From positions 241,139,143 through 241,203,142 of the forward strand of contig OX465281.1 of assembly GCA_949987705.1 (NCBI GenBank): DNA of 64,000 bases, given 5' to 3'. How positions within the stretch are numbered: the first letter of the stretch is position 1; each line of letters opens with the position of its first letter. Origin of the DNA: Thereva unica. Lineage: Eukaryota; Arthropoda; Insecta; Diptera; Therevidae. A program made the translations under genes and the position numbers. Shown in pieces: positions 42,411 through 55,183 of the stretch. The notes beneath the pieces were generated by a model. That model saw only the letters and a program-made list of their open reading frames with translations, made no database searches and had not been told where the DNA came from.

Positions 42411-45400
42411 GCAGATCTCCCTGGCCTATAGTTTGATCTGGAATGCAGAGGTCCACCCAGGGGCGTGCCTGAGTATATGGCCAAATGCGTTCCAGTGCAT
42501 ATCGCCCCCTCGAAGGTTACATCATATAAAAAAAGACATTTTTAATTAGAAAATAAAATTTATGCATCACGTTACCATGACACGTGTATATTTTACTGTG
42601 GGATATGATTGAACCTTGCTATGCAAGTGGGGCCTATGTAAAATTTGGTCTTGCAAACGAATAGGTCGCCTTGGTCTTGCGCAAGAACAAAACTAAGAAT
42701 TCAAGAGTAAGACTATTTTTGATTATCACACATATCCGTGACGCGACGGCGAATTCAGTGCAGTGAAAAGAAATTATGAAATTATTGGTACGATATAATC
42801 TCATACAAACAAATGAACAAACACGCGACATCTTCCCAGACATCTGACGCAGTGGGCACACCGACGATTTCAGTACCCTTCCGGCGTCCGTGAAAAACAT
42901 AAAAAATACGTAAACAAATATTTTTTGAATTCAACGGAAAATTTTGTAAGAATACAACAGAAAGTTAGGTAAAGTTTATTTGAATACATTCAAACCTGTT
43001 TCTGTGCGACCATTTCCCGAATAGAGCACCTGGGTCGAACCCACTCTCTTCACGCTAAATTCTATGATGCACATGAGATCATTGTTTCAATTTCAAAACT
43101 AAAATGTCGGATGTCATTGAATATTGATCACCAATACGGAAAAAGGCGGTGCTGTGTTAATGTCAGTGAAAAATTCATCACGGAAGCCACTGACACGAAA
43201 AGCGTCGGCGTTACGGGTATAAGTGGATCGATCGACGCACCTTCCTTGGCGATCTAGCCACTTTACCGTTAAGGATATCCATATGTCCTTTGACTGTTTT
43301 GGGACATCTGAAGTCTCAAGCCAGTTATGTCGGCCGATTTCCATATGGAGTCAAACTCTATTTTGATTTGAGCAGGCGTATTCCTTTTAAATGAATGTAT
43401 TTAATTAGTGTAAAATGTTCGATATTTTTCAGTTTTCCAAAAACATAAACAGCAACTAACACAAACGACTTTCATAAGGCAACTGAGCGTTTAAAATGGC
43501 GTCGCCCTTGAAGTTTTTCTCGAGCAACGCCATCTTCATATTGAGGATCGAAACTTTTCAAATATGGCGTAATTTTTATAATTTTCATTTCAATTTTATT
43601 TATAAGGAAATCTGTTTAAATTTTTATTCGTTTCAAAATAATAACAATTAATATTACCTTGGATAATAAAAATGTAGTAAAATACCGTCTGATATTTCCT
43701 TCCATTGCCTTCGACAAACACTCTTTAAATAAAGCAACAAAATCTTGAGAAAACTACCTTTCTCAAAAATCCATTATGATCCTATCCCATGCAATAATCC
43801 TAACGAGATGATTTCTCCGAAATAACACGATAAATAAAAGTTTTATCTTAAAGGTACAACCATAGACCAAACACCACAACTAATGACATCCAATTTGAGT
43901 GGTTTGCATAATGATCAATGGTGGCATGAAACAATCCGTGAAATGGCTTAACATGCGCGCGCTGTTCCACCTCGAATTTTGATCGCTCATTTTGGGGGGC
44001 TCTTAGCTTGTGCAAAACTTGGCTGGTGAATGAAATTTTCGGTGATATTTCAATTTCGCTGTGATGACATCAGGGCGTTGAGCATCAATGGCGTTTGATT
44101 TTACTAAGTGGTTTTACTAGTATACTATAATTTTACAATCCCGTCTTGTTGTACGTCCATTATTTTTTTTTATTAATATAGCCATGAGTAGTTCGTAGTA
44201 ATAATGTTCTAAAAATATTTTAATTGGAATAATGAAGAAACAAGTCATGTCATGAGATACGTTGACCTTTTCAACGAACATTCTTGCTAGCCCACCATCA
44301 TCATCTTGTACAGGATTTAGACTGAAGAGGCATTGTTGAGATTCTTTCTGGATGACATTCTCGTTTTGAAAATGCATAAAACATAACACGAAAAAACAAA
44401 AACGATGCAGAATCAAAATCAATTCGCTGCGACAGAGAATCCCAATACTGTCATAAGACCCAATTCCAATAAAATTATGCGCCTCCTTCCCATTATTACC
44501 TGCAATCTGATAAATTCCTTATCTGCAATCCGAAAGAGGCGAAGCCAGTGAACAATCAGCGACTCATCTGGCTTCTTTAGGTCAAATTGCGAACTCATTC
44601 AAGAGGTCGTGATGTGATTGTCAACGATTGAATCACCTCCTCACCTGAATTTGCATAGTGTTCCGTGCGATTGTCGGGGGCTTCGGGGCCCCATCGAGTT
44701 AAGTAATTTTCAGATGTGCTGCTGCCTGGCGGTGCTGGCGGTGCCGCTGGGCTAGGCACTATTGGCAGTTTCACAGAATTGTTATTTACACTGACTTACC
44801 TAATAAAACACGGCGCGGAAGACGCTGGATGCTGAGCTAACACAACAGCTCTAAGGAGAGACACGGTGTGGTGACCTTCCCGCGTTGGACTTTCGTTGGC
44901 GACTAATCTTTACACCAAACCGATGCAGTCCTACCGTCAAGATTAAATCGTCATTATATGGAAATTCAGAGCTCCACGAATTTATCAATGTGACGCGTGC
45001 ATAGAAACGACATTAACCCAATTATGTGAATATAAATTGCAACATTTGCTGCTGCCGAGTGAGCGAACTCGATTAGGTCACTCGTTCAAGAAGTCCGACA
45101 GGCCCCAGCTTAGGTTCATTCTGGTGTCCGCCGAATGGCGGCGCACGACCTTGACCAAGGCAGCTCAACCATTCAGTGTCAGTTACTAGACCGTCGAGCT
45201 GAATCTGAGAGAGCTTGCTGCAAAATCTACGCAACAGTTGTGCGCATAATCCGCTGAGACAGTTTTCAGTATCGCCAAAGACCGCTAGAATATCGGGGAA
45301 TCTGATGCTAGCTGGATTGTGGCGGCCGGCGCATGTTTTCTAGCTGAAAAGCACGTGCTGCAATATAGTTGATACCTTTACAGATCGATGTAATTCCCGT

Positions 45401-46084
45401 CGCAGCTACAGCGATTTGATAGGCGAGTGCATCTGTCGACTTTTGTTAGCCAATCGAAATGTCTTCCCGGATTCAATAAATCACTGGCGACTGCGCTCTT
45501 TCCACCAGATTAGTCGCGAGTCTCAACTTAGCCATCAAGTGACTGAATTAGATGCAAACTATGCGTCGCCAGAGACCTTGTTAATTAATTTCTGGTAGTT
45601 AGATTGACAATGGGTAATTTTATACGTATGGAAACGGCAGGGGTCGGTTGAGCAAGATATTGCAAACAAAAGCTAACTGAGCTGGAAGTGTTGATATGGA
45701 ATGCTGAAGTAAATAACAGAAGAGAGATGCATTCTGGGTCAGGTATACTTTGTTGTTTTAAGTTTATCAAATTATTTATGCGAAAATAAGCCTGGATCGA
45801 ATATATACATATATTTAATTTAACTTACTTTTTATTATCCAAACTAGCCAAAACTGCTTTGGAAAATAGGGATAATATAGAGTGTTCGGCTCTCTTTCAG
45901 GGAGGATATGGTGGAATAACCCACTAAACCTGTCCCATGTTCTCTAATCAACAGAGTCCCGTGATAGCAGCCTTTCTCGCTATCGCCTTGCAGTGATCCA
46001 ATGGGCATCATCTGAAATTCGCTTACTGTCATATTAAAGAATTGTGATTAGGTGATATCTAAAACTTTCATGTCCTATGGTCTT
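42411..46084. other. 3.7 kb, no gene recognised
   Basis: Several short frames (42634-42900, 43114-43344, 44117-44422) lack motifs. 45000-45420 is less AT-rich, with a TATAAATT at about 45031 on the plus strand, but no coding exon with codon bias follows. Left unassigned. Confidence 0.35.
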
Positions 46085-46365
46085 TTTTTAATGTAGAAGA
46101 CTCGAAGCTAAGAAGTGAATCTCGTACTGCCAAATAGAGTGAAAGAACTGCTTGACACGTGATTTTATTCCACCAGCTCTCATCTAATACTACCGCGACA
46201 GAACATTGATTTCAAAAATCGAACAGAAGAGAGCGCAACGAATCGGCGTATAAGAAGGAACACAAAAACGAAGGATTATCACCCCGGCGAAGTATAAAGG
46301 AGCATGGAACGGATTCGAACCACGCACCTCTTGAATGGTAGTCAAATGCAGAGCCGAATTAAGGA
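46085..46365 (-). repeat. tRNA-derived SINE copy, clear B box
   Basis: On the minus strand the head reads TTTGACTACCATTCAAGAGG followed by GGTTCGAATCC, a consensus Pol III B box. The body (CTACCGCGACAGAACATTG on the plus strand) is shared with 14085-14365. Confidence 0.65.
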
Positions 46366-48177
46366 TCTGACACCCTCTAGGCAGAACCTGTGGTGGGGGC
46401 CCCTCCACCCCTCAAAAACATCAATCCATTAACCTTGACAGAAAGGGAACAATATCTTAATGGATTCAAACTAAATTTCTATGCAGTCGCTAGTACCTGT
46501 CTATCTCCTGTAGTAAGACATTTGAATGACTATTGGGATTGGGAGAGTTTTGAGAATATTCCGGGGTAACTGAACTAGGTATTTCAGGTCGTCGTCGCAC
46601 TGCAAAAGCTATCTCATGATAGAACACAAATTCTTAGGACACGTTCTTATTACATACACACACTAGCTTTCTTTTGAACCATTTATACGACGCATACTCA
46701 AACTTATAGAGAAAAAGCATAGTAGTATAGCCAGGGGCGGCGCTTTCGCACCGGGCGCAGTTTTTCCGGGGCGTACTTTCAGATTTTAGAAAATTAAAAC
46801 TTTGAAAAAAAAAAAAATTATTGAAAAAAAGCAATCTCTGCCCCTGTATTAATCGTGCAGGAAATTTCCAGAGATTGTGGCTTCGAGCTTCGAGAAATTC
46901 TCATTTATTTGGAACACTTTTTAAAAATTCTTTACAAATCACACACTAGGTTGATAACTGATATTAACTTGAGGGCGTTGCTGTTGCTGCACTTTGTTTC
47001 AAAATTGGTGAATGAAATGAGGAAAATAAAACTCTTTTTGCCGAGAACTCCTCTTTTATTGTCATTTTTTGTTTGTTCCTTTATATACCGGCTTCATCGG
47101 CCTCGGTTCAACAAAGTTCCATTCAACCCGTATAAGGGCTTCACCAGCTGGCCATGTTCAGTTCATGCTTGAAATTGTTTTTTTGCTTTTACGCCAAAAG
47201 TTAGAGATGCGCAAGCTCACTGGAATGATATTACATTACATTCTCTTTTGAGCGAGCTTTTATGTCCAATCTCAATTTCATGTTCTGTTGGGCGAACTCA
47301 GGCTTTATTTTTCTTGAGTTCAATATGTGAAAATGTATGGGGAACTCAGACAAAAATTGAAGTTCAGTACACGAATTTACTCGGACTAGCGCAGTTCGAA
47401 GCCGGGGTATTACTATCTAACAAAATAATATGGCCAGTTTCACACCCGTCAATCATCAAAAGTTGTCTGTAATCGTCAATTCCTTTTTGAAATTCGATGA
47501 AGAATCGCATGGATTTTCACAATAGACAACTTTTCCAATATACTATACGTTAAAATGCTTAAGATAGTTGTTGTTGCTTTTAATATTAATTTTCCCTTCG
47601 GCCATGCCTTTTCTTTTCTTTTCCTTAAAAAAGAGAGAGACAAAAAACAATAACTACACAGCTGTCAAAATTTGCCCGCGCCATCGCATTCGCTTACTCT
47701 CGTCTCCGCATACTATGTTTCCAACCGATTTTTGTGGGTTGGATGTTGACCCATGCGAAACTTCCTGTCTATGTAATCTTTTTTTTATGTTTACATTCAG
47801 CGAGTGCTTGTGTCTATTCCATGGCTCTTCACTGCGTTTAAAAATGAACAACTTATGGGGCGCAATATGGCATAGTGCACCGGGCACAAAAACTCAAGAG
47901 CCGGCTCTGAGTATAGCTATGCTGGTCCGGGCCACCTATTTCATAATCAAGCTTTCCGTTTGTGTCTTGGGCTGTAGCTTTTCGGTTTGTGTCTTGGGAA
48001 CCTTTTGCTGTTTAGTGAGCTTTTTTGGTGCACCTTTGCGCTACATGTGTGAAACTAGTTTAACTTCGCTGTAGTGTGTATTGGCTGGGGTTTCATGCTG
48101 AGGAACCGACCAAGCAGACCAATCCACCTGTTTAGTTGTGTTGCTGGCTGTCCAAACAATTGTTGCTGGCAATTGCA
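46366..48177. other. No convincing gene
   Basis: A 168-codon plus frame at 47568-48074 is Leu/Phe/Cys-rich and includes a duplicated TTTGTGTCTTGGG word (47960 and 47987). It lacks a domain and is judged chance. 47240-47400 shows GAACTCAG words related to the family at 48290. Confidence 0.35.
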
Positions 48178-48232
48178 AAAATCGGCCGCCGCATTGGAAC
48201 CGCCTTCTTCATTTTTTACAAAGTGGTCAGAT
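48178..48232 (+). repeat. Short dispersed repeat (AATCGGCCGC...GGAACCGCC)
   Basis: AATCGGCCGCCGCATTGGAA followed by CCGCCTTCTTCATTTTT recurs at 53966-54020. A variant (AATCGGCCGTTATTTTGGAA) lies at 56349. Confidence 0.6.
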
Positions 48233-48289
48233 AGTATTTATTACTTGAACATGATGAGTAGAGCTCAGGTCAAACCCGAGCCCAACTTC

Positions 48290-48500
48290 ATATAGACGGG
48301 AGTCAAGTTGAGTTAAGGTCGATTAAGCTCGACTCAGCTCTGCTACCTGGGGTAAGTTGAAATTATGCATACGAACGTGAGGTCAGTCTTTGAGTAGTTG
48401 AATTTAGTTGAGAACAGCATCTCTGTGTGTTGTTTGTGATGTTTGGTAACGTGTAGTGCTTTTTTTTATTTTCAACTCAGCCATAACTCAACTTTCAGGT
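48290..48500 (+). repeat. GAGTCAAG/GCTCGACTCAGC repeat family, copy 2
   Basis: GACGGGAGTCAAGTTGAGTT, AAGCTCGACTCAGCTCTGCT and CATCTCTGTGTGTTGTTTGT match copy 3 at 54320-54480 and the inverse of 30400-30610. Confidence 0.65.
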
Positions 48501-48509
48501 CTGTCTGAC

Positions 48510-48590
48510 TGGTTTATCTAGTTTGTCTGTCTGGTCTATCTATCTGCTCTTTCTCTCTCTGCCTGGTTTGTCTATCTGGCCGGTAGTAAG
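48510..48590 (+). repeat. Degenerate (TCTG/TCTA)n tract
   Basis: Pyrimidine-rich tetranucleotide repeats such as GTCTGTCTGGTCTATCTATC and a CTCTCTCT run. Confidence 0.75.
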
Positions 48591-48783
48591 CTTCACCACT
48601 ATTTTGTTAATTTCCTCGAGATTCTCCGCTATATTTCCTGTTGTATCATGAAGCAGTCCGACTTCAAAGACTAGGTTCGTGTAGAAAATGCTCTCTTTCT
48701 TCGAGCAAAAGCTCATCTACGAGCTACTTTTTCGGCATCGTAGTTCTCTTCATTATTATTTTCTCTTAGGATATTCATATCTT

Positions 48784-49536
48784 CCCAGTAAACCACGAAT
48801 GCATACAAAATGAATTCACAATACATTTCAGGAATGAATGAAATTCATTACAGAAAGCATTTTGTAAGTTATACGGAATGCATTAAAACACATTAGGCAT
48901 GTCCTAGGATGAAATGCATTGCTTGTAATGCATTAACAATATATTTCATATAGAAGTATGTAATGCATAAATAATAAATTACAAATTCATTTTATAGATG
49001 TGGGAAATGCATTACAAAAGGCATTTCATAAAACTAATAAAATGTATTGAATAGCATTGGGATTGCCCTAGGAAAAAATGCATTGATTCTAATATACTAA
49101 AAATGCATTTAATAATAAAATATTTTTTTAAAACAAAATTTATTATAATTTTATGTTGAACTTTGTATTTTAGATGCCCTGAATTTCTGGATGTGTTCTA
49201 TCATGTGACGTCCGTATAGTCGCCCTCATATCTCTCTCGAAAATAGAAAATGAATAATTTTCAGTATGTATGCTATCTGAAATGAGATACGATTTTATTA
49301 GCTTAATTACTGAAGACTCCAACAAAAATTTGTTAGCGTGGCGGAATGGAGTGCTCGTGTATTTGGCTTTTTATAATGCTTTTGAATCCCCAAAATCCTA
49401 ACAATTTAATACATTGCTTGTAATGTATTTGTAAGGCACTTGTAAGCAGTCGCTGATTGATAACTTTCAGATAGCTTACTTGTAATGTACGGCGAATGCA
49501 TTTCTTTGTTCTATGCATTACATGTGGTTTGCTGGG
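48784..49536. mobile_element. 753-bp TIR element rich in AATGCATT
   Basis: The ends read CCCAGTAAACCAC and, inverted, CCCAGCAAACCAC, both followed within a few bases by AATGCATA. Inside, the palindrome AATGCATT or a near match occurs about ten times. There is no coding frame. Confidence 0.7.
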
Positions 49537-52436
49537 TTATTGCTTTTGGTTGAAGGCTCTACTTCAGTTTCTTCCTTGCGATAGGAGGGGCAATAGGAGG
49601 TCATTGCACCCGAAATGCGCTCCATATATTTTGTCTGTACGAAATAGAAAATATAAGATTGCAAATATTTTGTGACTTTCAGTGCATTAGGAAGTCTGTT
49701 TCCTAAGGATCAAAGAAGGATTTTAGCTTATTTTGAGGCGTCGATGCTGTGAGGAGCTCTCGGGGTTTTATTTCAGTCTCCCCTTCTCGGAGATTGATAG
49801 ATTACTTCAATTGAAATGGTTCTCCAAGAAATCACCTACCAGTTGGATGGCCGTCCCGTTCGTACAAAGGTAAGGTTTATTATGGCGTACGCCAAAATGA
49901 TTAGGAATCTCAAAATCGCAGTGAGAGTCTCAAATATGGAAAGAGGAGTGCGAAACTCTTTTCGTTTAAAAACCCAAATCATCGGCTCATTCACGGTATA
50001 CAGAAACAAGGTAATGTAAAGGACTGTATACCATATACAGTATTTTAGTGCTGACGTCACGTGGGGGACACTTCCCATATTAGATCGAAGCTGTTGTTGT
50101 TTTTGCATCAGGGCTGACGTCAACAGGCGCCCATGTTTTACGGTATTGGAAGCTGCCGTCTCTTTTACATTACCTTCTGATTCTGTATACCGCGCTATTT
50201 ATATTCTCAAACAGTCTCACTCTGACTCTTGTCGTGGTTAGGTGCTATGGAGGAGTGTCGTTGCCCATGCACGAATTTCGAAGGGGAAATTATAGCCTAG
50301 CAAAGTAGCAAAGTCTCTCCTCTGTGTTTGTCGTGGGTTCTGCGCTACGGTGGTGATACATACAGTGGTGTCAAAAACAACTATTAATGCTGGGTTTTTA
50401 GCACCACAGCTTCTCACGATCACATCCAGTTTCACAGTGGACTGAGAATCTACCAAAGGTAGGCACAAGTGCGGTGAAAAGACGCACTGTACTCCACTTC
50501 TCACAGGTTCTCACTTTGCCATTTGAATAGAGTGCTTAAGTGCCAACCTTTTGAGGTTCTTCGGCTTGGAACAATTTTCTGTCATTGATGGAGGTGTAGT
50601 AAGGACCGGGAACATCTAGAAATGGGCGACCAAAGAATACCAGAGTACGATCAGATGCTGTGACAAGGCTAAGGTGTTGATTAGGCTGCCGCACGTCCCA
50701 ATTAGAAAAAAGATTCTGAACATGCCGAAGGGATATATCTGGGGGCTATGGCAGTATCAGCAGAAAAAAGGGAGCACATCTTTCGACTGTGCCGATTGTC
50801 AGCTAGACGAAGTAACGGAGCAATGAAAGCAATCCCCCGATATGAATATAGGAACAGCCCAATTCGAGATCCGTCGAAGAATGTCTAATATAATAACAAT
50901 GTGGCTCTTAACAAAATACGAATTGCAAATGTACAAGTCCTCTCTGTCATTATACAGAAAGTGTCAATGCTAAACATGTCAACATCACCATAAAGGAATT
51001 AGATATACCGACTATCTAAACGATCATATTTCCTAAACGATCGCAATTAAAACATCACTTAATAAAATGGTCAACTGGCGATTGTAAAAGCAACTAGAAC
51101 TAGAAATTAGCATCTAAATATCTTGTTAATAGCCTTTAACTGCTTCTTTGACTGGACCCTGCTGGACAAGTTTTAAATGCCAAGAATGACATTTTTTTCC
51201 CATCGAAGTACTGGCGTCAGAATTGCAGCAGTTGGGCATGGATCAGTCATCGCATCAATAGTTGGCAGCACAATTTGTTTCGCAACGAGCCTTTTCGCCG
51301 GCGCGCATGTTGCCATTCCCATTTTCATTCTGATATCAAAACAGGTACTTCTGATGATGTTAAATTCAAATGAAGTAATTGAACACCGAACAAATAGAAA
51401 CCGGCTGAGCAACCGCAGACCAGCGCCAGCTAGAGCTAATGCCTGGCCAAACTGCCATACCGGCGGCAATCGGCACAAACTGCACTAGGCTCACCTGGCG
51501 GCATCTGTCTCTGGGGCTCATCTCTGCACTTGAGCAATTCGTATGGTCTTTAAACATCCCAAGTTAAAACCGCAAAACCTTTTTTTTTTATTTTTTGTTT
51601 TTATATAAAAAATATTTTATTGATGGCACTTTTCACTGAATCCATTTTATTTGAATTGCGAGCCGCGTTTATGGTGAAGACCCCATTGGCTGTGCGGCGA
51701 CTGCGGTTTCCAGGACAAGGTGAGGAAGTCCACTCATGAAAATTTGAAGCTCATTGAGGTAAAAAAAGGCGAAAAAAATTAGCGAAAAAATAAATGTGCC
51801 TTCTGCCTTTTTTTATATGTAAACAATTTGCTGGCGTGGATTTTCACCTGAAATTTATTACAGGTCGTAAATTACATCAGAATTTGACCTTGACTTCACC
51901 TTGCCGCGGGCGGTGGAAAGAAATTTAATCCGAGAGAAAGGTCTAGTGGGCGTTGGATGTGAGTTTTTTTAATTGCGAAATTAACATTCCTGCGAGCACA
52001 ATTAAAATGGCTACCATCTGAAATTAACCTATATATTTTTCCGAAACTAGGAATCCACTTTTGTGTTATGATAAAGCGGTTCGAAACGACTTAATTTATT
52101 TGATTTCGAGGCATTCGGATGAGTGTAGCTAATCGATAGTTTTCTGGCCATAACAATTAGGCTTAACCTTTGGCAATTATGGAAATTATTAAGGAAAATT
52201 ATGCTAGTGGCTAGATTTGAGGTTTTCTTGTTATTATAGTAATTAGAGACAAGATTAGTGGTTACTTTGACATTCACGTTTAAAAATACTTGAAAAATGG
52301 AATCTTAGAAATGTCAAAGCTGCGATGTTTGTTAACAAACTTCTTATTTACAAAATTTTTGATTTCGAGAAAAACTGCATAACATTTGTGGTGGGATTTA
52401 CTATTATTAACACTCTTTTGCTCATGGTACCTTGCT
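49537..52436. other. 2.9 kb with an open-on-both-strands segment at 51173-51488
   Basis: 51177-51488 (plus) and 51173-51478 (minus) are both open for about 100 codons. The plus frame is hydrophobic (IAAVGHGSVIASIVGSTICF) and ends its hydrophobic part at a possible donor AAACAG/GTACTT. The minus frame reads APAKRLVAKQIVLPTIDAMT. Composition is more GC-rich than the flanks. I cannot name either product. Elsewhere nothing is recognised. Confidence 0.3.
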
Positions 52437-52510
52437 GGCCTCGTTAGTCTATGAGTTAAAGCAATCGACTACCATTACAGAGGTTGCAGATCGATACTTC
52501 GTGCTTTCAA
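52437..52510 (+). repeat. tRNA-like SINE head
   Basis: TAGTCTATGAGTTAAAGCAA, ATCGACTACCATTACAGAGG and TTGCAGATCGATACTTCG align with the heads of the SINE copies at 46085, 23100 and 14300. The B box is mutated. Not a functional tRNA, since no paired acceptor stem is apparent. Confidence 0.55.
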
Positions 52511-53057
52511 ATTCTACTTTTTCTGCCTAAATAACATTCTTTCATGCTTCTTTACTCTCTTTACAGAAATTTCCTACGAGGTAGGACCATGAGCAAGAAA
52601 TTCACCTCATATTTGATCGTCAATGGGAGTCGATGGAGCGGGACTGCGTATTAGCGTTGGAAATACTTTATTCCATTCTAAAGGATTTTTTTTAAATTTT
52701 CTTAAGTGAGGTAATGAGCCCAAGGGGTACCGCAGCGGGGGCTTATAACTATTGTTCTCTTAGTTCCCCTGTTTCTCAAACACCTCAGATTTGTAGATCA
52801 GACTGCTAGAATAGGCTTAGCAATCTGCCTAAAGATTTGTCTCACCGAACCACAAAATCCTACTTTTAGTTAGGCTCAAAAGTCTCCCGACTAGTATTTA
52901 AAGGAGGCATGCCTCATGCAGTGTGTGAGACCCTTGTGGCAAATGAAGGGTATACCGCAATAAGGGGCAATAATTTTCAAACGAAAATCTTTATTCACAC
53001 AAACCTTAAGTTTTTCTTGTTGCCTTGTTTCATATTTCAGGCTTTTGTTTTTATTTG

Positions 53058-53152
53058 GTGACCCTGAAAGTTCTCATTTAGCATAGTCAACATGCATTGG
53101 ACTCTATTGGTACTCAGTTGGGGGACTGCTTGACAAAACGACACTCGCGTTA
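53058..53152 (+). repeat. 5S-rRNA-derived repeat, copy 4 (internally deleted)
   Basis: GGTGACC...CATTTAGCATAGTCAA jumps directly to CATGCATTGGACTCTATTGG, TACTCAGTTGGGGGACTGCT and AAAACGACACTCGCGTT, so about 35 bases including the box A region are missing. A (TA)n tract at 53152-53175 and ATATAAAGATTTCGACAC follow. Confidence 0.6.
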
Positions 53153-53175
53153 TATGTATATATATATATATATGT

Positions 53176-53965
53176 ATAAAAATATAAAGATTTCGACACA
53201 ACCTGAGTAAAAATAAAAAATGTGCTTACGGCGGGCGAATCACGGCAGCTTGGCTTTTTAAGGGGGATTTGATGGCCGTACAATTTTTGCAGATTTTTAA
53301 TGGGGGCACATATGGTCTCACGACGGCCAATCAAAACGACCAAAAAGTTAAGGCGAAGAACTAAACTGTACACGCGGGCATTATACGGCAAATTTGAGCT
53401 AAAAAGAATCTGCACCAAATTTATTGTTAAATTTGCTTTATGGGGACTTGAACATTTTCGTTATACACAATGAATGGGCTTTTCGATTTATCTTACAAGA
53501 TTATCGAGTAGTCGGTTTGTTGTTTGTGAAATATGTGATGCGTGTTGATTTATGTTTTAGTGGTAAATGTTGTTATTTAACATTAAATTGCAGTGCGTTT
53601 ATAGAATTTTTGAAATGCTCGAATTCGACGATATAGCACCGGAGCACATGTTTTTCTCAATAAATATTCGGTGAGTTTTGTTGGGGAGCAACGGTTGCAC
53701 TTTCCCTCCGAAATGATTTCTTTTTTTAGTACTTAAATTGCGCCAATTCGACTTATAGTTTTGCCGGGTGTCGACCTTACTATTGTCCGGTTGTGTATGC
53801 ATCTTATTTATTATAGGGGAACCTAATTGCATTTGGGTGTGTGAAAATGTCTCTATACAGATGTCGTTATGTGTGTGTGTGTGAGGTGCACGGCCGTACT
53901 GTCCTGCAACCGGCCTTCTGATGCCCTCCAATTTTAAGATTTTCAGCCTCTATTTTCCATTTTTA
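53176..53965. other. Unassigned, with short (GT)n near 53868-53882
   Basis: Frames at 53104-53418 and 53599-53931 (minus) have no recognisable domain. The GTGTGTGTGTG tract is a microsatellite. Confidence 0.35.
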
Positions 53966-55020
53966 AATCGGGCCGCAATTTCCTTAACCGCCTTCTTGAT
54001 TTTTTTTAAAATGGTCAGATTGCATTTCTACAGTACACAGCCAGAAGTGCTTAAGTACAAAATATGAGTTTCGAGAAAATCGCCCTCAAAGATTTTTTTA
54101 GATACAGAATTGTTCACAAAATGACTTTTGTCGGTCGTATAACTCAGCAACCACAGCTCAGTTTAAGACAAAAATTATAACTATGATTAAGAATAAAATA
54201 CTGAATACAAAAAAGCAATAAACTCAAAATCGTCAAAATTGCACTTAGACACTTCTGGCTGTGTTCTGTAGATTTAGTACGTATATATGATAATTTGAAC
54301 TCTCAACTCCCGAGTACAACTACTTGTAGACGGGAGTCGAGATGAGCTAGGGTCGACTGAGCTCGACTTAGCTTTGCTACCTGGGTTGAGTTGTAAATAT
54401 CCATACAGAAGTGAGTTCAGTAGCATCTCTGTGTTTTGTTAGTGATTTTTTGTTACGTGTAATGGTTTTTAGCTTTTTCAAAAAAAAGCTTATACAGAGG
54501 CTCTGTCCGTCTGTGACCTTCTTTCATCTCTGAAAGTACTGTCGCTACAGACTTGGGCCTCATCTCAAATTGAAGCTCTTGATCAAGAGACCTAAAACTG
54601 AGAAAATGGTATGGAAATTCCAACCGGAAGTATATTTAACGACAAAAAAGAGATGTCTAATAAAGTACATACATATATCGGTAGCCTAGAAGGCGCTGGA
54701 ATGCTACCCCGGGGAACCAAGTTCCATCCTCGGCCGGCCGTGGTGAAATAAATTTTTTTTTACTTCGGTGGAACATTTTTTGAATCTATCACTAAATTAT
54801 ATTATTTAATAATGATACTCAGGAGGACATAAACATTTACTTATGTAATTAAAAGTGAAAAAATATCATTTTCTTTATTTTTTATTGTCATCCAGTCTGA
54901 AGTGTTATTCAACAGAAAGAATAACATGAAAAAGTGTAATTAGGGGCTAGTCTCTAGGCACAACATCCTACTAGTTTATTTTCACCTCAACCTCAACTCA
55001 ATTATTTAATTCATCATATA
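53966..55020. repeat. Composite of two dispersed repeat families
   Basis: 53966-54020 repeats 48178-48232. 54320-54480 is copy 3 of the GAGTCGA family (GGTCGACTGAGCTCGACTTA). The segment ends with CTCAACTCAATTATTTAATT at 54990-55010, the inverse of 30408-30427. Their common order suggests one larger element. Confidence 0.5.
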
Positions 55021-55183
55021 TCCATACTAATTATCAAGCGAACTACGAATGTGTGTAAAATTTTAAGTTGATCAATTATATTTTTTACTTTTTGGTCTAT
55101 TATAAGTCTGCCGCACAGCTAATTGTATTTTATCTGTAATATACTTTCATTTGATAACCATGTACGGCGGCCGGGGATCACAA

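Noticed and set aside
47568..48074. 168-codon plus-strand frame
   Set aside because: Skewed Leu/Phe/Cys content, an internal nucleotide duplication and no family motif. Probably chance.
52437..52510. Possible functional tRNA gene
   Set aside because: Only the D-loop to T-loop part is tRNA-like, the B box is altered and no acceptor stem pairs. The same head recurs with SINE bodies.
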